From NCBI GenBank assembly GCA_022703445.1, contig JAKLDR010000009.1, positions 1-64,000 on the forward strand: 64,000 nt of DNA, written 5' to 3'. Position 1 is the stretch's first letter; each line of letters begins with the position of its first letter. The notes beneath the pieces are model-generated. The model did not search any database and was not told the origin of the DNA. It saw nothing but the letters and a program-made list of their open reading frames with translations. The position numbers and the translations under genes are program-made. The stretch is from Planctomycetota bacterium (GTDB lineage Bacteria > Planctomycetota > SZUA-567 > JAKLDR01). Shown here one piece after another: positions 8,561 through 19,382 of this stretch.

Positions 8561-11500
8561 TCAGCGCCGGTCCGCATAGCGCGGCGGGACGGCTGCCGGC
8601 AGCTTGATCTCGAGATTGGCGAACCAGCTGCCGTTGCGTTCCCGGACGCTGGCGTAGGCCTTCTGCTCCCTGGCTCCCAGGACCACCGTGAACGGCTCGG
8701 CCAGCAGTGACTTGCCGGTGGGCACGTCCTCGAGCAGGACACGCTGGCGCCCGACGCCGGGCACCGACAGGTAGATCTCCAGATCGGTCAGGTTCCGGCG
8801 GGGCTCGATGCCCTCCTTGACGCCGGCCGCGATCTGAACCCGGGCGGTCCGGCCGCTCTCGTCGGGCACAGGGGGGACGCACTCCATGCTCAGCATGGAC
8901 TCGTAGCGCAGCGTGCGGGTGATGGTGAACGTCTCACGGCCGTCCTTGACCATCAGGTAGAGATCGGCGACCGCCTCCTTGTCGCCGGTGGTTTCCACGA
9001 AGCTCGGGCGGACGCTGAAGGTCACCTTGGCGGTTTCGCCGGGGCGAACGTCGACCTTCTGGAAGCGCGGGGTGACCGCCGAGCCCTGCGGGAAGCGCGG
9101 GAAGATCCGGGCGGAGAGGTCCTGCCGGAAGTGGTTCTGCAGCTCGAAGACCACGGGCTGGGGTTCGTAGCGGCACTGCACCTTGCTGCCCGCGGCCAGC
9201 TGGAAGCTCTGCCTGGTCCGGATGAAGGCCGGATCCATCCCGGTGAGGATGGCGGGCACGACGGCCAGCGGGACCATCTCGGCCTCGGCCAGCCCGGCGG
9301 ACTCCGCGGCGGTTCGCGCGGGGCGGAGTTCCCTGGCGTACCCGGTGATCTCCACCAGCCGGGCCCGCCCACGGGTGCCCAGCTGCACCGGGATCTCGCG
9401 CTCGGGGCCGTCCGCCCAGAAGACCACCAGGCCCTCGTCCCCGCGCCGGAAGGCCCAGGCGCGGACGTCGGCATCCTTGCACAGGTCGAAGTCTCCGAGG
9501 AACTCCGCGCCGGACAGGTGCTGTCCCAGGGTCCGCCAGGCCGCCGCGGCCGGCCGGGGATTGAGGCCCGGGCCCATCAGCCCCTGCTTGGAATCGGACA
9601 GACTGACGAAGCAGCGCCCAGCGCCCGCGGCGACGAGCAGCGTGGCCTTCCTGGCCAGCTCCGTGACCTGGTCGCGCTCCTCCTTCATGCCCAGCCCCAG
9701 GTTCTCGCTGGCGGCCGGGAGCTCCAGGTGCCAATCGAAGGCCCCGGCCCTGGCTGCCGCCGCGCCGCCGGCCGGCGCCGGCCGGGGGAAGAGCGCGGCC
9801 AGCCTCTTCTCCAGCTGGGCGGGGCTCAGCGACGCGGGCACGAAGACCGTCTCGCGGTAGCGCTCATCCCCGTCGGCGCCGGGTTCCAGGCCATCCAGCG
9901 CGACCGGCACGTTGACGGTCTTGTGGGCGGCCTTCTCGAGAGCCCCGGAGCGGATCTCCGCGGCCAGCTTCGCGCGCCACTCGCGGCCGCCGGCCGCGGC
10001 CAGGTTGCCGTCGGCGGAGGCCAGGCGCCAGGCCATCATGTCCGAGCGGAACTCGGCTATGGCTTCGGGCTGCAGCTTCGCCCGCGGATCGGCGGAGGAG
10101 TAGGCGGCGACCGCTTCGCGGCCGGACAGGAGCACGCCCTCGAAGAGCACTTTCCTGCCGAGGGGGCCGCGCAGCAGCCTGGCCAGCGCAACCTCGGACG
10201 GGACCTGCGGGCCGGCCGCCGGCTTGGCCGCGCCCCAGAGGTTCACGGCGACCGTGGGAATGTTCAGGCGTCCGACGGCCTCCAGCAGCTGCCGGGCGTC
10301 CGTGCCGTGGAGCCCGGCTTCGACTCCGAAGCCGCCGATGCCCGCGGGTTCGACCGCAGCGGCGCCGGGCGAGGAGGCCGGCGCCGGCGCAGCTGCCAGC
10401 TTGACCAGCCGCAGCACGCGCCGGGTGATCTCGGTGCGCTCGCCGCGCGGGCCGATGGAGGACAGGGTGATCTCGACGGCGTAGGTGCCGGGGCGCGCCA
10501 GGGCGTCCAGGCGCAGGTCCTCCTGGAGGGCGCCGTCCTGGACCTCGCGCATGGCGAACTGCCGGTCCGCCACCGAAATCCTGCGGCCGAAGAGGTCCAC
10601 CACCGCGACGCTGCGCACGTAGCCTGCCCCCGCGGCCAGGCCGAGGACCCGCCCCAGCGCCGCGGGAACCGCCCCGGGCTGCGGGGCCGGCTGGGGGCGG
10701 AGACCGGTGAAGCTGATCTTGAGGGCCGGGATCTCGTCCGGGGCGAATATCCCCGAACAGCCATCCGGGACCGGCTTGGCGTCCACCTTGGGCCGGGCCA
10801 GGAGCTCGATGTCGTCGAAGCTGACCCAGCCGAGCGGGTCGTGCCCGGAAGCCTTGCACCAGACCTGGGCGAAGCGTGCGCGGCCATCGACGTCGTTGAC
10901 GCGCAGCCCGGGCACCTGCGTCCAGGAAGGACCGGACCGGGACGCGATCACGTGGTCGGACCAGCTGCTGGCGATGACGCGGCCCTGTTCGTCGAGCCAC
11001 TCGATGCCCAGCCGGGCCCAGCTCTCGTCCGGGCGGCGCGTGGACTGCATCCGGACCCAGCCGCTGAGCTCGTAGGCCGAGTCGGGATCGATCTCCAGCG
11101 GGATGCGGCGTTTCACGGCCACCAGGTCCATGCCCTGGCTCTCGTCGCTGCCCCGGCTGCCGGCCAGGCTCATGCGCAGCGCCCGGCGGCCGCCGTGGAC
11201 GGCGTCCGGCGGAGTGCCCGGAACGTCCAGGTCGGCGACGCCCACGGTCAGGAAGTCGGGATACCGCCCGTAGAGGCGCCGGGTGGGATCGTCCGCCGAG
11301 GGCGAGTCGTCGAGGTGCCGCTGCCACTCGCGGGGCAGCGGGGCCTTGCCGGGTTCGATGGCGCTGGATTCCTCGAATCCGAAGCGGGTGACTTCCTTCT
11401 GCATACGCCGGATGAACGCCCGGGCCTCCGCGCCGTCGTCCTCCTGGCCGGCCGGAGCGGTGGCGGCGTCGGCGGACGGTGCCGGCTCGAGCGAAAGGGC

Positions 11501-11566
11501 CGCAGGCGGCCAGAGCGACGCGGCGGCCAGCAGCATCCAGGCGATGAGACGGCTCTTCTCGGACAA
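8561..11566 (-). CDS. Large secreted protein of unknown function
   Basis: About 1001 residues are read from a TTG start at 11566, placed because a G-rich ribosome site precedes it and a clean signal peptide follows (SEKSRLIAWMLLAAASLWPPAALS). A farther start at 11644 would add a non-signal extension. The N-terminal third contains a carbohydrate-binding-module-like beta-sandwich (YELSGWVRMQST ... GWVSFDDIEL). The middle has alternating helices and strands suggestive of a TIM-barrel-like region, and the C-terminal third looks like two immunoglobulin-like domains. No catalytic signature was identified. It is convergent with the formyltransferase gene and ends six bases after it. A glycan-related envelope or extracellular role is only a guess. 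Confidence 0.7.
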   Translation of the reverse strand: MSEKSRLIAWMLLAAASLWPPAALSLEPAPSADAATAPAGQEDDGAEARAFIRRMQKEVTRFGFEESSAIEPGKAPLPREWQRHLDDSPSADDPTRRLYGRYPDFLTVGVADLDVPGTPPDAVHGGRRALRMSLAGSRGSDESQGMDLVAVKRRIPLEIDPDSAYELSGWVRMQSTRRPDESWARLGIEWLDEQGRVIASSWSDHVIASRSGPSWTQVPGLRVNDVDGRARFAQVWCKASGHDPLGWVSFDDIELLARPKVDAKPVPDGCSGIFAPDEIPALKISFTGLRPQPAPQPGAVPAALGRVLGLAAGAGYVRSVAVVDLFGRRISVADRQFAMREVQDGALQEDLRLDALARPGTYAVEITLSSIGPRGERTEITRRVLRLVKLAAAPAPASSPGAAAVEPAGIGGFGVEAGLHGTDARQLLEAVGRLNIPTVAVNLWGAAKPAAGPQVPSEVALARLLRGPLGRKVLFEGVLLSGREAVAAYSSADPRAKLQPEAIAEFRSDMMAWRLASADGNLAAAGGREWRAKLAAEIRSGALEKAAHKTVNVPVALDGLEPGADGDERYRETVFVPASLSPAQLEKRLAALFPRPAPAGGAAAARAGAFDWHLELPAASENLGLGMKEERDQVTELARKATLLVAAGAGRCFVSLSDSKQGLMGPGLNPRPAAAAWRTLGQHLSGAEFLGDFDLCKDADVRAWAFRRGDEGLVVFWADGPEREIPVQLGTRGRARLVEITGYARELRPARTAAESAGLAEAEMVPLAVVPAILTGMDPAFIRTRQSFQLAAGSKVQCRYEPQPVVFELQNHFRQDLSARIFPRFPQGSAVTPRFQKVDVRPGETAKVTFSVRPSFVETTGDKEAVADLYLMVKDGRETFTITRTLRYESMLSMECVPPVPDESGRTARVQIAAGVKEGIEPRRNLTDLEIYLSVPGVGRQRVLLEDVPTGKSLLAEPFTVVLGAREQKAYASVRERNGSWFANLEIKLPAAVPPRYADRR

Positions 11567-11686
11567 GGCCCCCCCCGAACCGCCTGCGGCGGCCGAATTA
11601 CCTATATTTAATCGGCGCGTGGCTGGACTGGCTTGAGAGCGCACATGGGAGACCTGCTGGCCACCGCAGGGGCGAGGCTGCCGGGG

Positions 11687-11938
11687 TCAGTTCACGATCC
11701 AGGGGACGGAGCAGGGGGCTGGCCGTCCCCGGCCGGCGGAGAAGTCCCCGAAGGGCGCGCGCACCGGCCGTCGCCCGGGTGCGGCGGGCCGGCCGGAAGC
11801 GGCGGCGCGGGTGGTTCGGAGCCCCCGGGCCCGGCGGACCGCCGACCAGCACAGCCAGACCGCGGCGGCCAGCAGGAGCGTGGGCAGGCCCAGGAGCAGC
11901 TCCGGAATCGCCGGGATCGCGCTGAAGTGGGGATTCAT
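11687..11938 (-). CDS. Small single-pass membrane protein
   Basis: This 83-residue reading frame has its ATG overlapping the stop of the upstream FeeM-like gene (ATGA). It has a hydrophobic N-terminal segment (PELLLGLPTLLLAAAVWLCW, residues about 12-31) followed by a very Arg-rich tail. The tight coupling to the FeeM-like gene is the main argument that it is real; the basic tail could be a GC-rich artefact of an over-long frame. No family recognised. The hydrophobic N-terminus plus RR-rich stop-transfer pattern would put it in the inner membrane with the tail in the cytoplasm. Confidence 0.5.
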   Translation of the reverse strand: MNPHFSAIPAIPELLLGLPTLLLAAAVWLCWSAVRRARGLRTTRAAASGRPAAPGRRPVRAPFGDFSAGRGRPAPCSVPWIVN

Positions 11939-12840
11939 CGGGCGTCGGCCAGGCCGGGAGCCGTGGCCGCCTCCAGGTCGTAGGCCAGGTAGCAGTCCTG
12001 CAGGTGCAGGCGCTCGGCCGGAGTCACCCGGCCGAGGATGTCCGAGCGCTCGGCGAAAAAGTAGCGCAGGTCGGCCTCGGACAGCGGGGTGCGTTCGCGG
12101 CCCAGCCAGTCCAGGATGGCCGGCTCGTCGTCGCCCACGAAGAAGGCGTGGAGATTGGCGCGGCCGCTGCGCCCCCCGAAGGCCTGGCGGTAGAGCTCCT
12201 CGGCCCGCAGCAGATCCAGCCGCAGCGGCACGGCCTCGGCGCCGTTGACCGATCCGTAGGCCCGGGTCTCGCCGATGGGCTCGAAGAGCAGCAGCCGGCG
12301 GTAGTACTTCTCGTGGCGCGGATTCACGGTGATCACGAAGTCGGTGCAGCCGTCGAGGCGGCGGGCGGAGAGGTAGGCCAGCTTGAAGAGGTGCAGGAGC
12401 ATCTCCATGCCCTGCCGCTCCTCCACGCAGGCCACCAGCTTGGCGATCTCGCAGGGACGGCGGCCGGCCGCGCGCAGGGCGTCGAGCTCGCGCCGGTAGA
12501 GGTCGTCCATGGGCAGGCCCATGGGACTGTCCGGCACCATGGTCAGCGTGGCGGCGGCGGAGCCGTCCGCCTCCCTGGCGACGAAAGTCGTCGTGCCGGG
12601 CAGGGCATCCTGGGGAAGGATGCGCATCCTGGAGTCGGACGGAGCCATGTACCCCTTCTGCAGATACGCGCGATAAACCAGGCCCCAGGCCTCCTCCCGG
12701 CCGGCCCGGTCATTGGCGATGCCGATCTCGAAACGGTCGCTTTCGCCGAAGCGGTAGCGGTAGGTCTCCGGAGCGGCCTCGGTCTCGGCCTCGAGACGCT
12801 TGAGTATCTCGGTGAAGCGTATCCGCGGTGCCGACATCAT
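11935..12840 (-). CDS. FeeM-like N-acyl amino acid synthase, copy 1
   Basis: The 301-residue protein belongs to the FeeM/N-acyl amino acid synthase group, GNAT-fold acyltransferases structurally related to LuxI-type signal synthases. They join a fatty acyl chain from acyl carrier protein to an amino acid. Shared blocks with the copy at 21349-22278 are AWGLVYRAYLQKGYM, MRILPQDALP, TLTMVPDSPMGLPMD, CEIAKLV and FVITVNPRHEKYYRRLL. The start at 12840 (tandem ATG) follows a GAGGGAGGGCG ribosome site; an upstream in-frame start at 12876 is less likely. The gene is divergent from the sigma-54-type regulator at 13024 and is followed by an overlapping small membrane protein. The amino-acid substrate is unknown. 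Confidence 0.8.
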   Translation of the reverse strand: MMSAPRIRFTEILKRLEAETEAAPETYRYRFGESDRFEIGIANDRAGREEAWGLVYRAYLQKGYMAPSDSRMRILPQDALPGTTTFVAREADGSAAATLTMVPDSPMGLPMDDLYRRELDALRAAGRRPCEIAKLVACVEERQGMEMLLHLFKLAYLSARRLDGCTDFVITVNPRHEKYYRRLLLFEPIGETRAYGSVNGAEAVPLRLDLLRAEELYRQAFGGRSGRANLHAFFVGDDEPAILDWLGRERTPLSEADLRYFFAERSDILGRVTPAERLHLQDCYLAYDLEAATAPGLADAR

Positions 12841-12958
12841 GGAGGCGCCCTCCCTCTGTCTATGCGTGTGAAGCAAACGGCGTGCTCACTAGGCGATATT
12901 CACAACGCACCATGCTGCGATGGTTATGGATTAATGGCCAGGATGACATGAGTTCCGT

Positions 12959-12987
12959 TTGACTTATCTTCAGTTTGTAGTTATCCT
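12959..12987 (+). promoter_or_regulatory. Sigma-70-type promoter of the TPR/AAA+ regulator
   Basis: TTGACT (12959-12964), a 17-base spacer and TATCCT (12982-12987) form a good housekeeping promoter about 37 bases before the GTG at 13024; TATACT at 12987-12992 is an alternative -10 with longer spacing. The surrounding 12877-13010 stretch is noticeably AT-richer than the genes and is the shared divergent control region with the FeeM-like gene. Confidence 0.6.
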
Positions 12988-13023
12988 ATACTTTACCTGA
13001 GCTTAACTTGTGGAGGTACAGTC

Positions 13024-15333
<2,310 letters not shown>

Positions 15334-15352
15334 GTTGCGTCGTACGGTCCGG

Positions 15353-15787
15353 CTAGTCGGCCGTTGGTTTCATTTCCGGAAAGAGGCGCTTTTCGACTTC
15401 CTTGCGGGGTGACGCTATCCCATACCAGTGCGCGGATCTTTCGCTGAAGTAGAGTGCCATGGCTTCGTCCCCGGCCCTGTGGGCGTTGGAGGCAGCGCCA
15501 TCATAGGTATACGCCAGAAGCCGGGACATCACGAAGATGTGCTTCTCCAGGCGGCGCCGGTCTTCGGGATCGGGAGTGCTCCGGGCCCGATCACGAAACC
15601 ATAGCACCTCCTGTTCCGCCCTCAGGAGCAGCTCTCTGGCAGCCGCCAATTGTCCGCTGGCGTTGGGATGCTGTGCTTCCTGTTGCGGTGGGGCGGGCGC
15701 GGCCGGCGTCCGTGCCCCGTTCGCACACCCGAACAGGCATGCCGCGTACAGAAGTCCGACGGCCCCCGCCCTCACCGCCTGCCCCAC
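15353..15787 (-). CDS. Lipoprotein ending the efflux operon
   Basis: The 144-residue protein starts at GTG 15787, three bases after the TolC-like gene's stop, so it is probably translationally coupled. A lipobox ACLFGC places the lipidated cysteine at residue 21. The mature part begins with a Pro/Ala linker and then becomes helical and charged, with a TPR-like segment near the end (AMALYFSERSAHWYGIA). It should be anchored in the outer or inner membrane as an accessory of the exporter. No named family is recognised. Confidence 0.72.
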   Translation of the reverse strand: MGQAVRAGAVGLLYAACLFGCANGARTPAAPAPPQQEAQHPNASGQLAAARELLLRAEQEVLWFRDRARSTPDPEDRRRLEKHIFVMSRLLAYTYDGAASNAHRAGDEAMALYFSERSAHWYGIASPRKEVEKRLFPEMKPTAD

Positions 15788-15790
15788 TGC

Positions 15791-17179
15791 CTACTTCCCT
15801 CCCCCCTGCCAGGAGGCCCAGTAGCCGGTGACCTCCAGCAGCCGGAGTTCGGCGCGGCGCCGGCCGTGGCTCGCCCGGAGCTCGGCCAGGCGCGAGTCGG
15901 CCAGGTCGGTCTGGGCCCTGAGCAGCTCGGCGAAGGTGGAGCGGCCGGCGGAGTGGGATTTCTCAGCCTGGTCGAAGGCCGCCTGGTCTGCGGCGCGCTT
16001 CCTGGCGGCGACGGACTCATCGGCCCTGGCCTCCTCCAGGTCCCTGGCCGCCTCGCGGGACTCGATGCGCGTCCGGCGCTCGGCGTCGCGGGAGCGGACC
16101 GCGGCGGCCTCAGCCAGGTGCCGGGCCTCGAGGATGCGCGCGCGGCGCACGCCGCCGTCGAAGGCCGTCCAGGTCAGCACCGCGCCGACCAGGTAGCTGC
16201 GCTCGTTGGCGTGCAGCCGTCCGGCGTCGTCGTCGTCCCAGTAGGTCGCGGCCTGGGCCTCCAGGCGCGGCCAGCGGGTGGCGCGCCGGGCGTCGAGCTC
16301 GGCTTCGCGCGCCGACTGCTCGGCCCGGGCGAGGGACAGGTCGGGCGACGCGGCCAGGGCGGACTGCTCGGCGGCGTCGGCCGAGGCCAGCGCCGCGGCC
16401 CCGGCCAGGGGGTCCTCCGGGCCGTCGGTCAGTTGCTCCCTGACCCGGCCGTCCCGGCCCAGCAGCCGGCCGAGCCGCTCCCGCGCGGACTCGACGGCGT
16501 TGGCGGCGGTCAGGACCTCGCGTTTGGCCCGTTCCAGGCGGTACTCGGCCAGGAGCACGTCGGCGCGGGTCGAGCGCCCGCCGGCCTCCTGCGTCCTGGC
16601 CACGGCCAGGCGCGAATCCATCCGGGCGGCCTCCTCCCGGGCCACGGCCAGCTGGCGCTCGGCGTAGAGGGCGGCCAGGAAGGACCCGCCGGCGGCGGCG
16701 ACGGCGCGCGAGCGGACCGACTCGCCGGAGCGCATGGCGGCCGAGAACCCGGCCAGCGCCGCCTCGTGCCGGCCGGCCAGCGCCCCGCCGTCGAAGACGA
16801 CGTAGGACGCCTCGCCGCGGGTGCGCCAGTTTTCAGCCTCGAAGCGGCCGAGCCGCAAGTCCCGGTTCTGCTCCGCGCGGTAGGTGGTGGTGATTCCGGG
16901 GTCGTCGGTCCGGGCGTACTGCTCGGAGAGCTCGATCCGCGGCCAGAGGCGCTCGGCCGCGGCCGCCTCGCTGCGCTCGTAGGCCGCGGCGGCCTCCAGG
17001 CGCGAGGCCAACACCGCGTCGCCCTCCTCGCTGGCCGCCAGGAGCGCCTCGCGCAGGGTGAGCGCCCCGGAGGCCGGGGCTGGGGCCTGGGCCGGCGGAG
17101 CGGCCGGCGGCTCCGCGGCGGGGACCCGCGCCGCCGCCGCGGCCACCAGGGAAGCCAGCAGAACGCTGCGCAGGCTCAT
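15791..17179 (-). CDS. TolC-family outer membrane efflux protein
   Basis: The 462-residue protein has an N-terminal signal peptide (MSLRSVLLASLVAAAAARVPA) and a Pro/Ala linker. Two repeated long-helix blocks follow, with the TolC-type pattern LTLREALLAASEEGD at the front and periodic Ala/Glu/Arg coiled-coil heptads. It forms the outer-membrane channel of a tripartite exporter. Its start lies two bases downstream of the membrane-fusion-protein stop, and the lipoprotein follows directly. The order TetR, permease, ATPase, adaptor, TolC, lipoprotein gives a self-contained export system. Substrate unknown; location between two FeeM-like loci suggests an acylated product. Confidence 0.87.
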   Translation of the reverse strand: MSLRSVLLASLVAAAAARVPAAEPPAAPPAQAPAPASGALTLREALLAASEEGDAVLASRLEAAAAYERSEAAAAERLWPRIELSEQYARTDDPGITTTYRAEQNRDLRLGRFEAENWRTRGEASYVVFDGGALAGRHEAALAGFSAAMRSGESVRSRAVAAAGGSFLAALYAERQLAVAREEAARMDSRLAVARTQEAGGRSTRADVLLAEYRLERAKREVLTAANAVESARERLGRLLGRDGRVREQLTDGPEDPLAGAAALASADAAEQSALAASPDLSLARAEQSAREAELDARRATRWPRLEAQAATYWDDDDAGRLHANERSYLVGAVLTWTAFDGGVRRARILEARHLAEAAAVRSRDAERRTRIESREAARDLEEARADESVAARKRAADQAAFDQAEKSHSAGRSTFAELLRAQTDLADSRLAELRASHGRRRAELRLLEVTGYWASWQGGGK

Positions 17180-17180
17180 G

Positions 17181-18365
17181 CTACTTCTCCTCGCCGCCCA
17201 GGAAGTACACGTCGAGGCGGTAGCCGACCGGCACGGCCGGCTGGCCGTCGAGCTCGACGAGCACCTCCATCACCTTGGTGTCGATGCGCTCGCTGGGCGC
17301 CTCGGAGAAGAGGCGCTTGCGGCCCATGGTCCGGCTGATGCGGATCACCTTGCCAGTCAGGCGCTGACCCGCCAGGCCGGTGGCCTGGGCGGAAACCGCC
17401 TGCCCCGGCCGGACCTTGGCGATGTCGTTCTCGTCGACCTCGGCGCGCACCAGCAGCTTGGAGAGGTCGCCCAGCGTGGCCACCGGCAAAACCGAGCCCG
17501 GGCCAGCCAGTTCCCCCTGCCGGCGGAAGATCTTCAGAACGGTGCCGGCCGACGGCGCGCGCAGCACGGTCTTCTCCAGACGGGCCTCGGCGGCGGCCTT
17601 GGCCGCCTTGGCCGCCTCCAGCGCGGCCCGGGCCGCGGCCAGGTCCTCGGCGCGAGCCTTGGCCTTGACCAGCGCGGCGCGTTCGTCGGCGAGCCTGGCC
17701 CGGGCCTTGGCGACCTCCACGATCTCCTCGCGGGCGGCGCCGGCGACCAGGGCGTGGGCCGCCCTGGCCTCGGCTTCGGCGGCGCGGGCCACGGCCAGGC
17801 GGTCCTCGGCGCCCTCCAGCTCCTCCTGGCTGGCGGCCTTGGTCTCGCCCTCGCGGAGCTTGCGGAGCCGGGCGACCCGGCGCTCGGCCTCGGCCACCTC
17901 GGCCTTGCGGAGCGCGGTCCGGGCGGCGGCCAGCTCCTCGTCGCGGCCGCTGGCGGACTCGGTGCGCTTGAGCTCGCGCCCGGCGAGCTGCGCGTCGGCG
18001 TCGGCCACGGTCCGCTCCTCGGCGCGGGCGCCGGCCTCGACCCGCTCGAGCGCGGCCTGGGCCTTGGCGGCCTCGGCCGCGGCCAGCTCGACGGCGGCCT
18101 TCTCGTCGCCGTTCTCCAGCTCGGCGACCACGTCGCCGGCCTTGACCTGCTGCCCGTCCTCGACGGCCACCTTGGCGATCCGTCCGGGCACCGGGAACTG
18201 CAGCTGGCGCTCCTCGCCCAGAGGCTCCACCCGCCCTGAGGCGGACAGGCGGCGGACCTGGTCCGCGGGGGCGGCCCCGGGTTTCTCGGCCGCGGCGGCC
18301 GGGAGCCAGGCGGACAGGACCAGGGCTACGGCGGTCAGGGCGGTCAGAACCGTTTCACTTCTCAT
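17181..18365 (-). CDS. HlyD/DevB-like membrane fusion protein
   Basis: The 394-residue periplasmic adaptor has an N-terminal signal/anchor (about residues 6-26). A first lipoyl half-motif (GRIAKVAVEDGQQVKAGDVV) is followed by a long Ala/Glu/Arg coiled coil (about 85-270), a second lipoyl half (LRAPSAGTVLKIFRRQGELA) and a beta-barrel domain (DENDIAKVRPGQAV). It links the inner-membrane FtsX-type permease to TolC. The gene overlaps the end of the ATPase gene by 11 bases. The long hairpin and absence of RND genes point to the DevB/MacA-type ABC exporter adaptor. Confidence 0.87.
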   Translation of the reverse strand: MRSETVLTALTAVALVLSAWLPAAAAEKPGAAPADQVRRLSASGRVEPLGEERQLQFPVPGRIAKVAVEDGQQVKAGDVVAELENGDEKAAVELAAAEAAKAQAALERVEAGARAEERTVADADAQLAGRELKRTESASGRDEELAAARTALRKAEVAEAERRVARLRKLREGETKAASQEELEGAEDRLAVARAAEAEARAAHALVAGAAREEIVEVAKARARLADERAALVKAKARAEDLAAARAALEAAKAAKAAAEARLEKTVLRAPSAGTVLKIFRRQGELAGPGSVLPVATLGDLSKLLVRAEVDENDIAKVRPGQAVSAQATGLAGQRLTGKVIRISRTMGRKRLFSEAPSERIDTKVMEVLVELDGQPAVPVGYRLDVYFLGGEEK

Positions 18366-19374
18366 TCCTGCGTACCTCCCTCAAACGGCCGGCGTCCAGT
18401 GACAGGACGCGATCGGCGAACTGGAAGAGCCGCACGTCGTGGGTGACCACGGCGGTGGCCAGCCCCTCGCTGGTGGTCAGGTCCTTGAGCAGCCGCATGA
18501 CCGACAGGGCGTTGTCGGTGTCCAGGGCGGCGGTGGGCTCGTCGGCCAGGATGATGCGCGGCCCGGCGGCCAGCGCCCGGGCCACGGCCACGCGCTGGCA
18601 CTGCCCGCCCGAGAGCTCGCGGGGCAGCCGGCGGGCGTACTCGGCCATGCTCACCATGGACAGGAGCTCCAGCGCCGAGCGCGGCGGCCGTCCTCCGGCC
18701 AGCTTGATGTCCAGCGCAACCCGGACGTTCTCGTGGGCGGAGAGCGCGGCCATCAGGTAGATGTTCTGGAAGATGAAGCCCATGTGCCGCCGCCGGACCT
18801 CCTGGAGCTCGGTCTCCGGCAGCGCGCTCACGTCGCGGCCCATCACCCGAACCTGGCCGCGGTCTGGGCGCAGCAGGCAGCCCATCACCGAGAGCAGGGT
18901 GCTCTTGCCGCTGCCCGACGGGCCGGCGACGATGACCAGCTCGCCGGCGGCCAGGCTCAGGCTCACGTCCTTGAGCACCTCGACCCGGCCTCCGCCCGAC
19001 TGGTAGCCGCGCCAAGCCTGGCGCAGGACGAGCGGGGCCTCGGCCGGCGCGGCCGGCGGCCCGGAAGGCCCGGCTGCCGGGCGGGCCTTCAGGTCCGGCG
19101 CCGGGGATGGGGCCGGCTCGCGCGCCGGCTGCGGGGGCGCGGCTGGGATCGGGGACGGGGCCGCTTCGGGCTCCGGGCCGCGGGGCGAGAGCACCTTGGC
19201 CAGGGTCTCCTCGTCGCCCTCGGCGACCTCGATGACCTGCTCCTCGTAGTCCTCCGGGCGGTAGGTGCCCAGCGGCAGGTCGATGGGCTGGCCCTGCTCG
19301 TCGAGGTAGACGTACTCGCACTCGACCTTCTCGAACTGCCGGTCGCGGCGCGGGGCGGGCTTCTTCTCGGGCAT
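18355..19374 (-). CDS. ABC exporter ATPase (DevA/LolD-like) with long N-terminal extension
   Basis: The 339-residue protein has its ATP-binding domain from about residue 117 on: Walker A GPSGSGKST, Q-loop FIFQN, signature LSGGQCQRVAVARAL, Walker B IILADEPTAALD and the H-loop VVTHD. It energises the FtsX-type permease downstream of TetR. Unlike ordinary 220-240-residue LolD/MacB-type ATPases it begins with a roughly 115-residue extension. That extension has an acidic part (YVYLDEQGQPIDLPLGTY, EQVIEVAEGDEET) and a Pro/Ala-rich linker. The signature motif carries a Cys (GGQC). The ATG at 19374 lies nine bases after the permease stop. Confidence 0.87.
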   Translation of the reverse strand: MPEKKPAPRRDRQFEKVECEYVYLDEQGQPIDLPLGTYRPEDYEEQVIEVAEGDEETLAKVLSPRGPEPEAAPSPIPAAPPQPAREPAPSPAPDLKARPAAGPSGPPAAPAEAPLVLRQAWRGYQSGGGRVEVLKDVSLSLAAGELVIVAGPSGSGKSTLLSVMGCLLRPDRGQVRVMGRDVSALPETELQEVRRRHMGFIFQNIYLMAALSAHENVRVALDIKLAGGRPPRSALELLSMVSMAEYARRLPRELSGGQCQRVAVARALAAGPRIILADEPTAALDTDNALSVMRLLKDLTTSEGLATAVVTHDVRLFQFADRVLSLDAGRLREVRRNEK

Positions 19375-19382
19375 GCTCGCGT

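Noticed and set aside
9131-11611. 826-codon plus-strand frame opposite the secreted protein
   Set aside because: Antisense shadow; composition is low-complexity Gly/Arg/Leu and the minus strand has a signal peptide and domains.
12873-12887. Possible -24/-12 site before FeeM copy 1 (minus-strand GAGCACG-N4-TTGC)
   Set aside because: The nearly invariant GG of the -24 box is AG, so the match is too weak to list as a promoter.
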